The notes under the pieces: model-generated
Databases searched by the model: none
Told to the model about the DNA's origin: nothing
What the model saw: only the letters and a program-made list of their open reading frames with translations
Assembly (NCBI GenBank): GCA_010015745.1
Contig: ML978189.1
Span: 1-64,000 of the forward strand
From: Setomelanomma holmii
Lineage: Eukaryota; Ascomycota; Dothideomycetes; Pleosporales; Phaeosphaeriaceae
Length of the DNA stretch: 64,000 nt
Direction of reading: 5' to 3'
Position numbers and translations under genes: made by a program
Shown: positions 11,462-22,123 of the stretch, piece by piece
How positions within the stretch are numbered: position 1 is the stretch's first letter
Layout of the letters: each line of letters starts with the position of its first letter

Positions 11462-12947
11462 ATGTCTTCGATGCCATCATTCCGAGGCGGCCATGCCCCG
11501 CGGCGAGGTCGTGGTGGATGGACGAAGCCGTTCGCGAAGTCGAAGCGAGATTCTGTCAAGCCTGACATCGACAAGCATCCTCTTGGAAAGCTGCTCAAGA
11601 CGTTCAAGCTTTCCGACCTCCATTTCACCGCCGGAGCCTCTGTGGGTCCCGCCATAACTGACCTCCAATATGTTACCTCATATAATTGGCGCAACAATAC
11701 TTCTCACGCCATCTTGGTACCAGGCAAGTGCAATGGATCGTTTGTTGAGGCACAGTAACTGACCTCGCTCAGGCAAGCCGCCACGATGGACTCCCCTCCA
11801 GAAAGCACAGCGCCTCAAAGAGGACAGCGGTCTTTACTATCGAGATCCAAATGCTGCCAGATATACTGAGTATCCGATCGCACCTGTCGTTCAGGCCATT
11901 CTCGACACTAAAACAAGCTGTATCCCAGAGGAAGTCGATGTTCTCGCCTGCGGGAGCACACTGGGAAACCTCCTTCGCTTCGCTCGCGGACAAGATAAAG
12001 CCTTTCGCTTCGCAGTCGAGAAGATCGGCAATACTGTATTCCTTATTCGTAAGGAGAACGATTCGAAGGAAATCATCGAGAACGTGAGGGGCTTCGGGCA
12101 TTCCTTCCCAGAAGCATACACAACATGGGAGAAGGAAGTAAAAGGCTCCGAGACCCACCAGCGCGTCGTGCAGTACGACTTCGGAGGCTTCACTTGCCTA
12201 GTTCGCTTCGAGTGCGATGGCTATCTCAAGGACTTGTCAAAGAGTAATGGCTCCACTGTCAACTCGTCGGTGGATCCATCACTCCGTCCCAGCGCCGATG
12301 GAGAAGACCTCCTCGCCGCTTTTGGAAAGGCCAGCATCGCGCAGAAACATGCCAATGAGTGCCCGATCTCCAGTGGCGTGACGATCGAACACGGCGGCGC
12401 CGCCATTGACCAGTCGGCGATCTTCGATCTCAAGACAAGGTCGGGAAAGTACAAAGCCAACATCGATATGAGCGATATATACCCACAACTCTGGCTCAAA
12501 CAGATACCTAATTTCATTGTGGCCTTCCACGATGGTGCTGGTCTATTCGAAGACATCAGAGTCCAGGACGTTCGAAACGACACTCAAAAGTGGGAGCAAG
12601 ACAACCTTGATGCTATCCTTCGCCTCAAAGTGTTGCTCAAGGAGATCGTGGCATCTGCGAGGGACGATGCAGGTCTGCTCGAGGTGTATTGCCCAGGCTC
12701 AACTCACTTGGAGATCAGAAAGCAGTATGGACAAGGTCAGCCTTCACTGCCTGCCAATCTCAGAGACAAATGGACCAGTAGTTCCGAAAAAGACTCCTTC
12801 TCTGACCTGGACGAAGGTGGTCTCGCGCTGAATAGCCATTCTGATGTGGAAAATGATCCCTGGGGAGCAGACTCGGAGGACGAGGAGCCAGACTATACAG
12901 CTTGTTCGGCTGAAGACTGCGGGTACTGCGGGAAGTGTACTTACTAA
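11462..12947 (+). CDS. Conserved ascomycete protein with RG-rich N-terminus (function unknown)
   Basis: Two exons, 11462-11723 and 11773-12947, encode 478 residues. The 49-bp intron begins AG|GCAAGT and ends CTCAG, so it is a GC-AG intron; splicing gives VPGKPPRW and keeps the frame. Near the N-terminus is a short basic RG-type stretch (about residues 8-20, RGGHAPRRGRGG), as in RNA-binding proteins. The body contains GSTLGNLLRFARG, SFPEAYTTWEKEVKGSETHQR and DFGGFTCLVRFECDGYL, blocks I associate with a widespread ascomycete family. Some database members carry the name 'geranylgeranyl pyrophosphate synthetase', but I see no aspartate-rich DDxxD motif, so I do not accept that label. The C-terminus is acidic and ends in a Cys cluster (CSAEDCGYCGKCTY). 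No signal peptide or membrane segment is seen. Its head-to-head placement with the helicase gene suggests co-regulation, which is an inference. Confidence 0.85.
11724..11772 (+). other. GC-AG intron
   Basis: A 49-nt intron with donor AG|GCAAGT and acceptor CTCAG. A GT donor that would preserve the frame is not available here. GC donors are a minor class in fungi and typically need the strong flanking AG|GCAAGT seen here. Confidence 0.8.
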
Positions 12948-13259
12948 GTTGAAGTAGGCTGCTAGCACCCGTCTTGAAGTACAGCGAATAACACCTGTCA
13001 ACGCCAGTATCACGATATTGGCATAGTCTTTGTGTGCTTTGACATGAATTCGGGCGTAACAGAGAAGTCTCCTAGTCGATCGTGAAGCAACAAAGAAGCA
13101 CACTTCACAATCCTGAAGCGGCCTAGAAATGGAAGGTCTAGATGATGTTACAAAGGCGCGAAGGACGGGAAGTACCAAGTGTGACGCCTTTTTTGCCACG
13201 GGTTAGTTTCGTGCGCTCAGCGCCTGACTAACGTGGGCGTCGGCGTGACAAGCCACGCA
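12948..13259. other. Intergenic, 3' of the 478-residue gene to transposon copy 2
   Basis: No gene recognised. The stretch carries the 3' region of the upstream gene and the insertion flank of the transposon. A small imperfect palindrome (GTTAG...CTAAC) lies at about 13203-13233; its meaning is unknown. Confidence 0.45.
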
Positions 13260-13265
13260 GGGTAA

Positions 13266-13280
13266 CGACCCACCCCAACA
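13266..13280 (+). repeat. Terminal inverted repeat, left end of transposon copy 2
   Basis: CGACCCACCCCAACA; the exact reverse complement occurs at 15335-15349. The repeat probably extends further outward with mismatches. Confidence 0.75.
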
Positions 13281-15334
13281 TTATAACACGAAATCAACAC
13301 CAACTTCAACACACGTTATCTCTACCAATATGGAACCAATTGACAAGGCGGTTGTAGCAATGAAATTGCAAGAACTAGGAAAATAATTGTTGTTTAGAAA
13401 GTGCGCTGATGCGTTTAAAGTTAACAGGACTACGCTGGCGCAAAGATGCAAGGTCATTCAGGCTCCAATAGCAGTTAAGAATACATCCTCACAGAAACTC
13501 ACTCCACAACAAGAGGCAGAGCTTGTAGAGTATATTGAAGGGCTAACAAAGAGAGCGCTTCCTCCTACGCGTGAAATGATACGCAGATTTGCTGCTGAGA
13601 TCGCTCAAGAGTATGTGGGAGAGAGCTGGGTGGGTCGCTTCTTGAAGAGAAGCAAGGACCGTCTCATCACACGATGGACGTCAGGGATAGACGCTGTACG
13701 CCACCACGCTAACTGCGAGGACAACTACAAGTTGTACTTTGATCTCCTCTATCAGAAGATGGTTGAGTATAAGATTGAGCCACGTCACACGTACAATATG
13801 AACGAGAAGGGCTTCATGATTAAGGTCATAACAAGGATGAAAAGAGTCTTCTCAAAGGGGATGTGGGAGACTAAAGAGGTCAGGGAATCTCTCCAAGATG
13901 GCTCTCGTGAGTGGGTGACTCTCTTAGCAGGCGTCTGCGCGGATGGAGAGCCTCTTCCCCCAGGCCTTATCTTCCAGGCTGAATCGGGCGATATACGATC
14001 AACCTGGGTGGAGGATATCAAGGTTGGAAAGCACGACATCTTTGTCACTTCATCACCCTCTGGATAGACGAATAACGACATAGGATTACCCTGGCTTGAG
14101 CAGGTTTTTAACCGCTGCACAAAGAAGAAAGCGCGCTTAAAGTGGAGGCTTCTTATTGTAGATAGCCATAGGAGTCATATAACCATAGATCTCATCAACT
14201 ATTGCGATCAAAACAAGATCCTCCTTGCTGTCTTTCCTCCACATTCAACCTACAGCCTTCAGACACTCGATGTAGTAATTTTTAAGCCACTCTCCACCTC
14301 GTACACTACGGAGCTGGTTACCCACCTTCACATCAGCCAAGGGCTGCTCTCAGTCAAGAAAAGAGACTTCTTCCTATTGTTCTAGGCTGCGTGGACCTCC
14401 ACCTTCAAGGAGAGCCTCATTCTCAAGTCCTTTGAGGCCACTAGGGTGTGGCCAATAGAGAAAGACGTTATCATTAAAGATTCCGCCCACAGACACCACC
14501 AGAAGAAGAACAACCCAGAAGCTCTCGTGTACTTGCTAAGAGTGATTAGAGAAAGATGAGATCAATTATAGAGCAAGCAGTCAAAGATGGGCTTAAGAAG
14601 AGTAGGAAAAAGATCGCCCTTTCTCTCCACCATCTTAAGGTAGAGAACGACCTCTTACACTATGAAAACGACGGCTTAAGGCAGTCTCTTGGAGTCAAAA
14701 AGAAGCACAAAAAGAAGGGAAGGACCCTTGATCTTCAGCAGCGTGAGGAGTACCATGGTGGTGCTGTTCTCTGGTCTCCAAGAAAGGTTAGAGAGGCTAA
14801 CTTCCGTGAGAGAGTAAGGAAGCAAGAGGAGCAAGAGGAGCAAGAGGAAAACCCCAGAAAAGCTGAGATGAAGGACCTTAAGGCTCAAGCTGCGTTGCTT
14901 AAGCAAAAAGAAGCAGAAGAGAAGCGTGTGGCGCGAGAGATAGCCAAGGTGGAGAGAGAGAGAGAGAGAGAAGGAAAGAGTAGCAGCAGAGAGAGCTGAA
15001 ACCAAGCGTAAGAAACAGGAGGAAAGAGAGGCTCCAACCGCCCAAAAAGCTATAAAATCATCTCAAAGACGCAAGAGAGCAGCCTCACAGAAGTCTGCGC
15101 GTGTGCGAAAGCGTACGCGAGTTGCGCAGCCTGCTAAAGGTGGTGGTGGTGGTGACCCTTCACTATCAACACTACCAACGAAAACCACCACCAAGGGCCG
15201 CCCTATCAAGCTGCCTACTAAGTTTTGTAGCCCAAATTGATCGCAAGCATTACTTTAATACTCCAACACAAGATCTTGTAATAATATTTATTGTGGGTGA
15301 TAGTACAGCCTCATTTTTGTGGGTGGGCAAATAG

Positions 15335-15349
15335 TGTTGGGGTGGGTCG
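15335..15349 (-). repeat. Terminal inverted repeat, right end of transposon copy 2
   Basis: TGTTGGGGTGGGTCG, the perfect inverse of the 13266-13280 sequence. It is followed by CTTCGGCGATCGGCA, which is shared with the right end of copy 1 at 2126-2140. Confidence 0.75.
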
Positions 15350-15629
15350 CTTCGGCGATCGGCACTGTACAGTAATCCTCGGTAGCGTGACAATGACGCG
15401 TGCTCTCAGAACGCGTTGACATCCTAGATTTCTTAACCCACCAACAGCGAACTGATGCCATCAACTAAACGACTCGAATTTCATCGCGGTGGTGCTTCCA
15501 CATCGACTTGCGCCTACCATCTTCAATGTTGTGCACGTCGACTGCAGTGCGATGCGACGATGGTACTTAGGATCAGGCCGCACCGCTGAAATTCGTCTCG
15601 GTCGATTCATCAGCAGCCTCCCTTATAGG

Positions 15630-16907
15630 TCACAATCTGCTAGCCAATTCCCCTACATCCTGCCCTTGTTTCGTCGACTTAAAGCTCGCCATGTCGTGTT
15701 GGATCGTCGTTGACACACTGATTGTGTCTCGCCTTCCTGCAAGCTCTTCCTGGCTACTCGATACCTCGGTCCAGAAGGTCCTATTGCCTTTGGTCTGCAC
15801 TGACTTGTTTCCGATTGTCTGAAGCTGGAACTTTTGGCCGTTCTGCTTGACATACCCTGCAGCATTGTATGAGGTCTTCTTCGTCCGTTGTCGAGTCGCG
15901 CGCATGAGTATAGCAAACGATGGGCAAAGACCGATTATTACTGCTGAAGGAATGTTAGCCAAGCTGCGATAATAGAGTACCACCAAGGATTAGACGGACC
16001 GACTGCTGTTTCCACCATACTCTACACGGCAAGCTACGTTCCATCCATGGTCGCATTGGTCCTGATGGTGTTCGCTGTTACTTGTGCAGCCCGCAGCGTG
16101 GCAATGATGATGCAGGCCACTCCACTGGCGAAAAGCATCAGCAGAGCCACTTTCCGACCACGTGATAACTGCAAGTTCCATGTGAGATGCATGGAAACGC
16201 CATCACTGGGAAGAGCATCAGTAGTGGCAAAGGAACCATGCTGCAAGGAGATGGCTTACACATCATATTGGTGATGGTGTCAGCAGCGTATGAATACCAG
16301 ATACTAACAAACTGGAGGATCCGGTTGTGACAGCCGGTGCCTTCAAAGAAACCGCTCATTGTATCGCAGGAAGTGAGAAAGGCAGCAAAGTTGCCGACAA
16401 GTGCCTACCGAGCATTCATCAATCGACAGTCCTCTTCAGGCGTAGCGAACTTACCACGAAGCAGAAACCTACCAGAAACCACCACACTCTGTCGTATACT
16501 TTCGGAAGCCCGAACGTCCGCTTGCGATACAGCAACGATAGCCCGAACTTGACCATTTACTGTATGGCCCAAAAAGAAAGCAGCGCAAGAAAATACAGCT
16601 TGCCCAGCAAGCGAGCGTCATCACGGAGCCCTGCGTAAGGTTTCGATCTTCGATACACAACGTCGTTGACTCTATCCTGAATCGGTGACATGCCAATGTA
16701 TAGTGCGCACTGCGGAACGAAGAGTTTGTATGCAGAGAAAATGCACAAGTCCTCAGCCGCGAGCTTCTTGAGTCTTTTGAGTTGCAACGCAATACGACCA
16801 AGCATGACCAGAGATACGACTAATGTGGCTCCATAGCCAACTTTGAGCACAGTGGCTTGTGTGAAAGCGTTGGAAGACTCGCTGGTCTGGGTATCTGATC
16901 CGGCCAT
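15630..16907 (-). pseudogene. Fungal rhodopsin-domain (PTH11-like) integral membrane protein, broken
   Basis: Remnant of a seven-helix protein of the fungal rhodopsin-domain family (Pfam Fung_rhodopsin), plasma-membrane proteins of mostly unknown ligand. The start MAGSDTQTSESSNAFTQATV is at 16907. Recognisable pieces are TM1 (VGYGATLVVSLVMLGRIALQ), FLALLSFWAIQ, IWYSYAADTITN, HLTWNLQLSRGRKVALLMLF, TIRTNATMDGT and AVIIGLCPSFAILMRATRQR, then a polar tail. Some joints look like introns, for example around 16440 and 15990. An in-frame TAA follows FWAIQ at about 16557, and a one-base frameshift lies near 16185 between the frame reading MAFP and the frame reading MHLTWNLQLSRG. I therefore call it a pseudogene. 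It lies in a decay zone next to transposon copy 2 and a broken oxidoreductase. Confidence 0.75.
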
Positions 16908-18273
16908 CGCAGCAATCGAAGAGGATCAGTTGAAGCGTTAGAGATAAAAGATGCGGAAATCAAATAGCCACCCAGAAACGCAACGCAAAAGGAAAGATGA
17001 CGAGGTGATCAAGTCTAATCGTGAAGGATGAACAACCAGCAGCGAGCGACTCACTGCATTTCTGTTACTCCACTGATGCATGTTGCCCTGGCCGACCTCA
17101 ACGGCATTTCTCGACATGTCAAGGTGAAGGGGTTTTCGCCGCATTCCTTACTGAGCCCAGGTGAGGCACAGCAAACTATGGGCATCTCACACGCCACATC
17201 ACAGGCTACCAGATGTTCGTCGCATATTAAATGATACAAGCCGAGCTTTTCCTTTTTGTAGTCCTTCTCCTATGGAATCTCGTAAGGACATCTGCCGATA
17301 CTGAAAAGGATGGCTCGAAGTGCACTGCTGCCAAGTCTGCCCCTGCAAGTCGGCTGGTGGAGGACACATCAGCTTCGCTGTCAGCTATGGCTACTAAGAT
17401 GGACGAGTGCAGCTTTGAATGTTAGCGGGCCGGGGCGCGCTGAAAAATCGACCACCAGCGCAATCTGACTGCGCAAAGGTCACTATTACACGTAGAGTGC
17501 GTAGCAGTTGATGCGAGGTGAAGACTCTCGTGGCTGGCAAGACTTGCGGTGAAGTTGGAGCGTATTTCCGGTGTTGTGGTTGACCCGCGAGGCTCACCAA
17601 TTGTGCCGCATCGCTAAGGCGGAACGTGCGATCCGGAAAGTATCTGCCCACTTGTCTTGACGACTTGCTGACGGCAAGGCAGTCGCTTCTTCACATCCCT
17701 CGCGTGCCATTGTACACAAGACATTCGTCAACCTCGTGCATATAGTCGCCTTGTCAGACCGCAGCTCTCACTCCAATGTCTAGATTACACACAATCGTCG
17801 CCGGTTGCATTTTCAAGAACCATATCTCACCGCAGAAACGCCATAGAATACAGATGCAGGCTCTGCATCCCATCGCGGAGCTTCTCGGCCCTATGCCTCA
17901 TGCGGTATGTCGATATGTCGGTTCTCATCCTTCCACCCTTGCTGTGGTGTAAGGCGTTGTTGCCGGTACCTTCACTGACAGAAATAGATGGAGGACAGTT
18001 TCGCTGGCCTGAATAGGTATAGCAAACCGCTAACCAGTATACGCGCCTTTAGCGACTTCATGAAGCAGCTCGGTAAGCTCGCTTTGTCTGCAGGGCGTTC
18101 CTATGCTTGATGCTGGTGTTGCAGTTTTCTTGCCACCAATAGCGCAAGGCTTACCGGTACCGGTACATCCCAGGTTCATAAGAAGCGGGTCTTCTGCCGC
18201 CGAATTCAACATTCCGCCATATCACACAGGCCCAGGAACCTGAGACTTTAGCATTATATCAATCCTGGTCAGC
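16908..18273. other. Intergenic, no gene recognised
   Basis: About 1.4 kb with only short, uncorrelated ORFs on both strands. I see no conserved motif, tRNA or repeat. It may include the promoter of the minus-strand rhodopsin relic and the leader of the plus-strand oxidoreductase relic. Confidence 0.5.
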
Positions 18274-19974
18274 ATGAAACTCTTCGGAAGGGTTTTCGCT
18301 GGCACCCTTGCTATTGTTGCTAGCGTTACAGCACAAGAAGCATTCTAGCCATTAGAGTTCAACGTGACCGAAGCTCTGCTTGAGAACGGCGTCAACGTGA
18401 CAGCCATACCTGACTTGGCGGGACTAGTTGTCCAGTCCATCTCTCCAAGGCTGCTCGATAGCTGTAAGTCCTGATAGCCCTGATATCTCCGCTGTCAAGA
18501 ATCTCCGCTAATGTGGCTCGCAGTGTATTTCTCTGAAGCTTGTTTTGGGCGATTCAAAAGTCAGTTCTTCGCCTCCAACCACATACTGGTCGATCCAGCA
18601 AAGGCCAAGTGGAGCCTTATTGTACCTTCAGTCCTGCTGCTACGCTTGAAGTCTCGACATTGGTCCTGATTGCGCGCCTTGCCCAATGCCAACTCGCAGT
18701 CAAGAACGGTGGCCATGCCGCGTTTCCAGGTGCCTCAAGCATTGAGGGCGGCATCACGGTTGACTTGGCCAACATGAAGGAGCGAAAGCTCTGGCTGACA
18801 AGAGGTCCGTCACGATAGGACCAGGTAACAGGTGGTTGGATGTGTACAACTTCCTGATGCCCTTCATCTGGCCGTCGTGGGCGGGCGAGTATGTCAAAGG
18901 CTTCAACGACCTCATACCTTTAATCCGCTCACACAAAACAGACCGCCACAGTTGGAGTCGGTGGTCTGACTCTTGGTGGAGGTATGAGCCACCATACTAT
19001 TCAATAGGGTCTGGCATGCGACAACATCGTGTCATACGAACTTGTGACGGCCTCAGGCGTCAGCATCAATGTCAGCGAGAAATCCCTCCCCGACCTCTAC
19101 TGGGCACTACGAGGTGGTGGAAACAACTTCGGCATTGTACGAATTTTGACTATGGAACTCTTCCGCAAGGTGTCATGTTTGCCAGCAGACGCCAGTACGA
19201 CGGCACTCGAATTCCACCTTTGATCGATGCTTTCAGCAATGCAATCACAGCAGCTGAAAAGGATACGAAGCTTGCACATTTCTTCGCGATATCTTACTAT
19301 AGTGGCATGAAGATTGCATCAACCGGGTTCGAGTACTTCATACCCATTGACGCCGCAAACCCTCCCGAGATACTGAAGGAGTACCTTGCTATACCGTCAC
19401 TCCAGGTTTCTACGCGAAACACGACTCTGGCAAGACCAATCCTGGTCTCAGTAAAAGCATGCCCGCTGGCTTCCGTGCAACCATGTGGTCCCAGTCATTC
19501 AAGCTGAATGCTGAGCTCATGAAGCGCATGAGCAATCACTTCTTCGAGATTGCACCGACTATGCCGGCCGTATCTCCGAATGTGTCGTTTCAAGCATTCT
19601 CAAAGCCTGCTTTGAAAGCTATGCAGAAGAAGGGCGGCCATACGCTCGGTCTCTATCCCGAAGATGGGCCATTCTTTCACGCACTGTTTTACCTCTCGTG
19701 GAGGGACGCCAAGGACGACAAGGCCATCATGGAGGCTGCTCAGGACTACATCAACACGTCAATCGCGATGTCGGAGGAACTGGGCGCATACAATGACTAC
19801 ATGTACATGCCGTACAGCAACCCATATCAGCCTGTTATCTCAGGATACGGAGCGGAGATTGTAGCGAAGCTAAAGGCTATTTCAAGCAAGTATGATCCGT
19901 CTGGAGTTTTTCAAAAGCTACAGCCCGGCTACGTTAAGCTCGACGGCAGTGCGTCGTATGGAATGGTCGTGTAA
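18274..19974 (+). pseudogene. Secreted FAD-linked oxidoreductase (berberine-bridge-enzyme type), broken
   Basis: Relic of a secreted flavoenzyme of the FAD_binding_4/BBE class, which oxidise sugars, alcohols or secondary metabolites. It begins with a signal-peptide-like MKLFGRVFAGTLAIVASVTA, then an in-frame TAG at 18346 (QEAF-stop-PLEFNVTEALL). Later pieces in different frames are recognisable: NGGHAAFPGASSIEGGITVDL (FAD-binding region, about 18705), GVGGLTLGGGMSHH (about 18958), a TAG at about 19007, LACDNIVSYELVTASG, LYWALRGGGNNFGIV (about 19095), and a C-terminal part open to 19974 with YNDYMYMPYSNPYQP. That last part resembles the typical BBE-domain tail. Introns could explain some frame changes but not the stops. 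The TAG at 18346 fits a CAG-to-TAG change. Confidence 0.8.
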
Positions 19975-20224
19975 AACATTGTAACGGCAATACGATCACA
20001 TTGAGGGTCAAATATGCTCAAGAAATGTTTTCATTCACTTCAAAATGTTTCACGTTGATCTGAGCCTTTTAAGACAATGAAGGCCGCGCCTACCGCAACG
20101 GTATGTGCTCCACCATTGTGAAATTCCCTGGAGAATTGTCGCACTTGTCTCTCATCCCTAGATAATTTGCTCCCAGCCGCATTACCAACTTCATCCTCAT
20201 CGAAATACCACAACCCGAGATCCC

Positions 20225-22123
20225 ATGCCCGATTCCATAGTCTTGACAATTATGAAGCGAAGCAATTCCAACAACGAGGCATCGAAGCGTTCTGAAGATG
20301 AGGCGCAGCGGAATCAGGCGCAGTCGTTTCGCTTTCGTCGCATGAAAAGCGCTGTAGCACAAGTCAAACATGCTTTGCGATTGTTCTACATGATACCGCG
20401 GTCTGCAAGACCGGAAATTGACTCCACTGATGATCATGCCTCTGAAGCACCAGCAAATCACCTTGAACAAGTGAGCACAGAAAACTCCTCGATAACGACA
20501 TCGACCGCTGCTTCGTCGGTATCGGCACGTCCATCGCGGGGCATGAAGCTTATGCGCAAAATCCTTCGCCTCTTTGGCCGCTCGAAGCGCGACTCGGTTG
20601 TGTCTTGCGACGATGAGTCTGAGTTGGACTTCGAGCATGACAGCTACGATAGCGATGAGCAATCTGAGCATTCTGAGCATGTCGATGATGAAGGGAATAA
20701 CGAAGACTGCTATAGCGATGATGGCAAACCCACTGAAATTGCTCACGACCGACGTGACTTCCGAACTGCTCGAGCCATTGACCGCAAGGCCCTAGAAAAG
20801 TTCTTACTTGACATTGTGCCTGTCGAGCCGGACGTAGTTCATCGGACATGTCAAGTCACCAAACGCAAGGAAGGCTCGTTTCATCATGCCGTGTTCTTAA
20901 GCATAACTGTTGATCATCAGGCCGAGAAGGAATACGTTCTCAAAACCCCAGCTCATGCCTCGGACTATTGTTGGGAGGAGGGTGACGCGTTCATGTTGCG
21001 TAACGAAGCTGTGTTGATGCAGCATATTCGCCACCACACTGCATGCCCGGTCCCGGAAATCATTGCTTTTGACGATACGCGCGACAATGATATTGGATTG
21101 CCGTACATTCTCATGAAAAAGATGAGCGGTGTTTCCGCATTGAACCTGTGGCTCGGGCAACCATATGAAGATCTCGATATGGATAAAGCACACCTGACTG
21201 CTGACGTTCCAGATCCAGAAGTCGAACAGAAGCGTCTCACATTCTTGAAGTCTCTTGCGCAGGCCATGGCAAAGCTTCGCCGCCTGAAGTTTGACGAAAT
21301 CGGAGTTTCAGTTTTTCACAAGCGTAAAGACGAACGTCCCACCTCCTATGGTCCGTTCTGGCACTGGCACACGAAGACCTCTAGGTATGAGCTGAAGCCG
21401 ATTGGCCCGTTCAAGACAACGCATGACTTCTTCACAGCTGGTCTGGACGTGTTTTACTCAGCCAAATTTCCCAAAGGCTACGACACTCCGGCTACTCGGT
21501 ATGCACGAGGCGTCCGAAAGATCCTGGACACGTGTCTCAACTCTGCGCCGTTCTCTGCCGAATCGCAGCACAAGACTGGGGACGATGAAGCTACGGCTTC
21601 CGTGTGCGAGACTTTCTTTCTTCGTCATGATGATCTGGATCTCCATAATATCCTCGTTGACGACGAGGGTAAAGTCGTTGGCATCAACGATTGGGACGGC
21701 TTGGTGGCTGTTCCTCGCTTCGTGGGCCCGACTTCGATGCCCCTGTTCTTGCATCGAGATTGGATTCCAAATCCATATAACGTCATGCAACGACCGCCGC
21801 ACATGTCCTATGCCATCCCCTGCTATCGCGAGATTTACGCCCAAGCGATGGACGCTGCGTGCAAGAACGGTGATGCGAAGTATACGCGCAAGTCAACGAT
21901 GTACCAAGCCATCCTGGCTGCGACATATGAGCATGCTAGCTGTCCTACAGTTTTGAAGAGCTTGCTGCGGGAGATTGACGAGTTTAGGCGCGTCGACATG
22001 GATGCATTCTGGCAAAACCTAGGTAGTGGCTGGCCAGCAGTCGAGGATCGACTCAAAGTCCAGATCGCTGCGCTGCTTGTCCCAGTAGGTGATCGAGGTG
22101 TAGCCGTGATCGCGACTGCTTGA
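20225..22123 (+). CDS. APH-fold phosphotransferase/kinase-like protein with acidic N-terminal extension
   Basis: Single-exon gene, 632 residues. The C-terminal two thirds have the aminoglycoside-phosphotransferase/choline-kinase fold (Pfam APH) common in ascomycete protein-kinase-like families. A lysine-bearing strand (EKEYVLKTP, about residue 240) is followed by an RNEAVLMQHI helix, a hinge LPYILMKKMSG, the catalytic Brenner-type motif HDDLDLHN at about 468 and the metal-binding DWDG at about 485. These residues look intact, so phosphotransfer activity is possible. The first 200 residues are unlike the family core: Ser-rich and basic, then strongly acidic (about residues 135-165, many D, E and S). 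This is probably a disordered regulatory segment. A second Met at 20252 could be the start. Substrate unknown; the name does not imply antibiotic resistance. Expanded families of this fold are common near accessory regions in fungi. Confidence 0.8.
   Translation: MPDSIVLTIMKRSNSNNEASKRSEDEAQRNQAQSFRFRRMKSAVAQVKHALRLFYMIPRSARPEIDSTDDHASEAPANHLEQVSTENSSITTSTAASSVSARPSRGMKLMRKILRLFGRSKRDSVVSCDDESELDFEHDSYDSDEQSEHSEHVDDEGNNEDCYSDDGKPTEIAHDRRDFRTARAIDRKALEKFLLDIVPVEPDVVHRTCQVTKRKEGSFHHAVFLSITVDHQAEKEYVLKTPAHASDYCWEEGDAFMLRNEAVLMQHIRHHTACPVPEIIAFDDTRDNDIGLPYILMKKMSGVSALNLWLGQPYEDLDMDKAHLTADVPDPEVEQKRLTFLKSLAQAMAKLRRLKFDEIGVSVFHKRKDERPTSYGPFWHWHTKTSRYELKPIGPFKTTHDFFTAGLDVFYSAKFPKGYDTPATRYARGVRKILDTCLNSAPFSAESQHKTGDDEATASVCETFFLRHDDLDLHNILVDDEGKVVGINDWDGLVAVPRFVGPTSMPLFLHRDWIPNPYNVMQRPPHMSYAIPCYREIYAQAMDAACKNGDAKYTRKSTMYQAILAATYEHASCPTVLKSLLREIDEFRRVDMDAFWQNLGSGWPAVEDRLKVQIAALLVPVGDRGVAVIATA

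Larger units (their letters stand above)
13260..15372 (+). mobile_element. Pogo/Fot1-like DNA transposon, copy 2 (decayed, both ends present)
   Basis: The most complete of three related elements. Short terminal inverted repeats are visible (15 bp perfect, 13266-13280 and 15335-15349). The coding remnant starts at ATG 13330, is stopped after 18 codons (GK-stop), then stays open for 226 residues from 13387 to 14067. It shows the CENP-B-like DNA-binding domain and the DDE domain. The first catalytic motif reads YNMNEKGF, so the first aspartate is Asn. The second region reads VDSHRSH near 14160. Conserved Trp codons are TAG near 14066, 14383 and 14547. The C-terminal coiled region (LHHLKVENDLL...KKKHKKKG) is open from 14556 to 14999. 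The element is inactive by several independent lesions. Confidence 0.88.

Noticed and set aside
11462..12947. Geranylgeranyl diphosphate synthase identity for the 478-residue protein
   Set aside because: No DDxxD motif or prenyltransferase helices are visible; the name used for some relatives appears unsupported.
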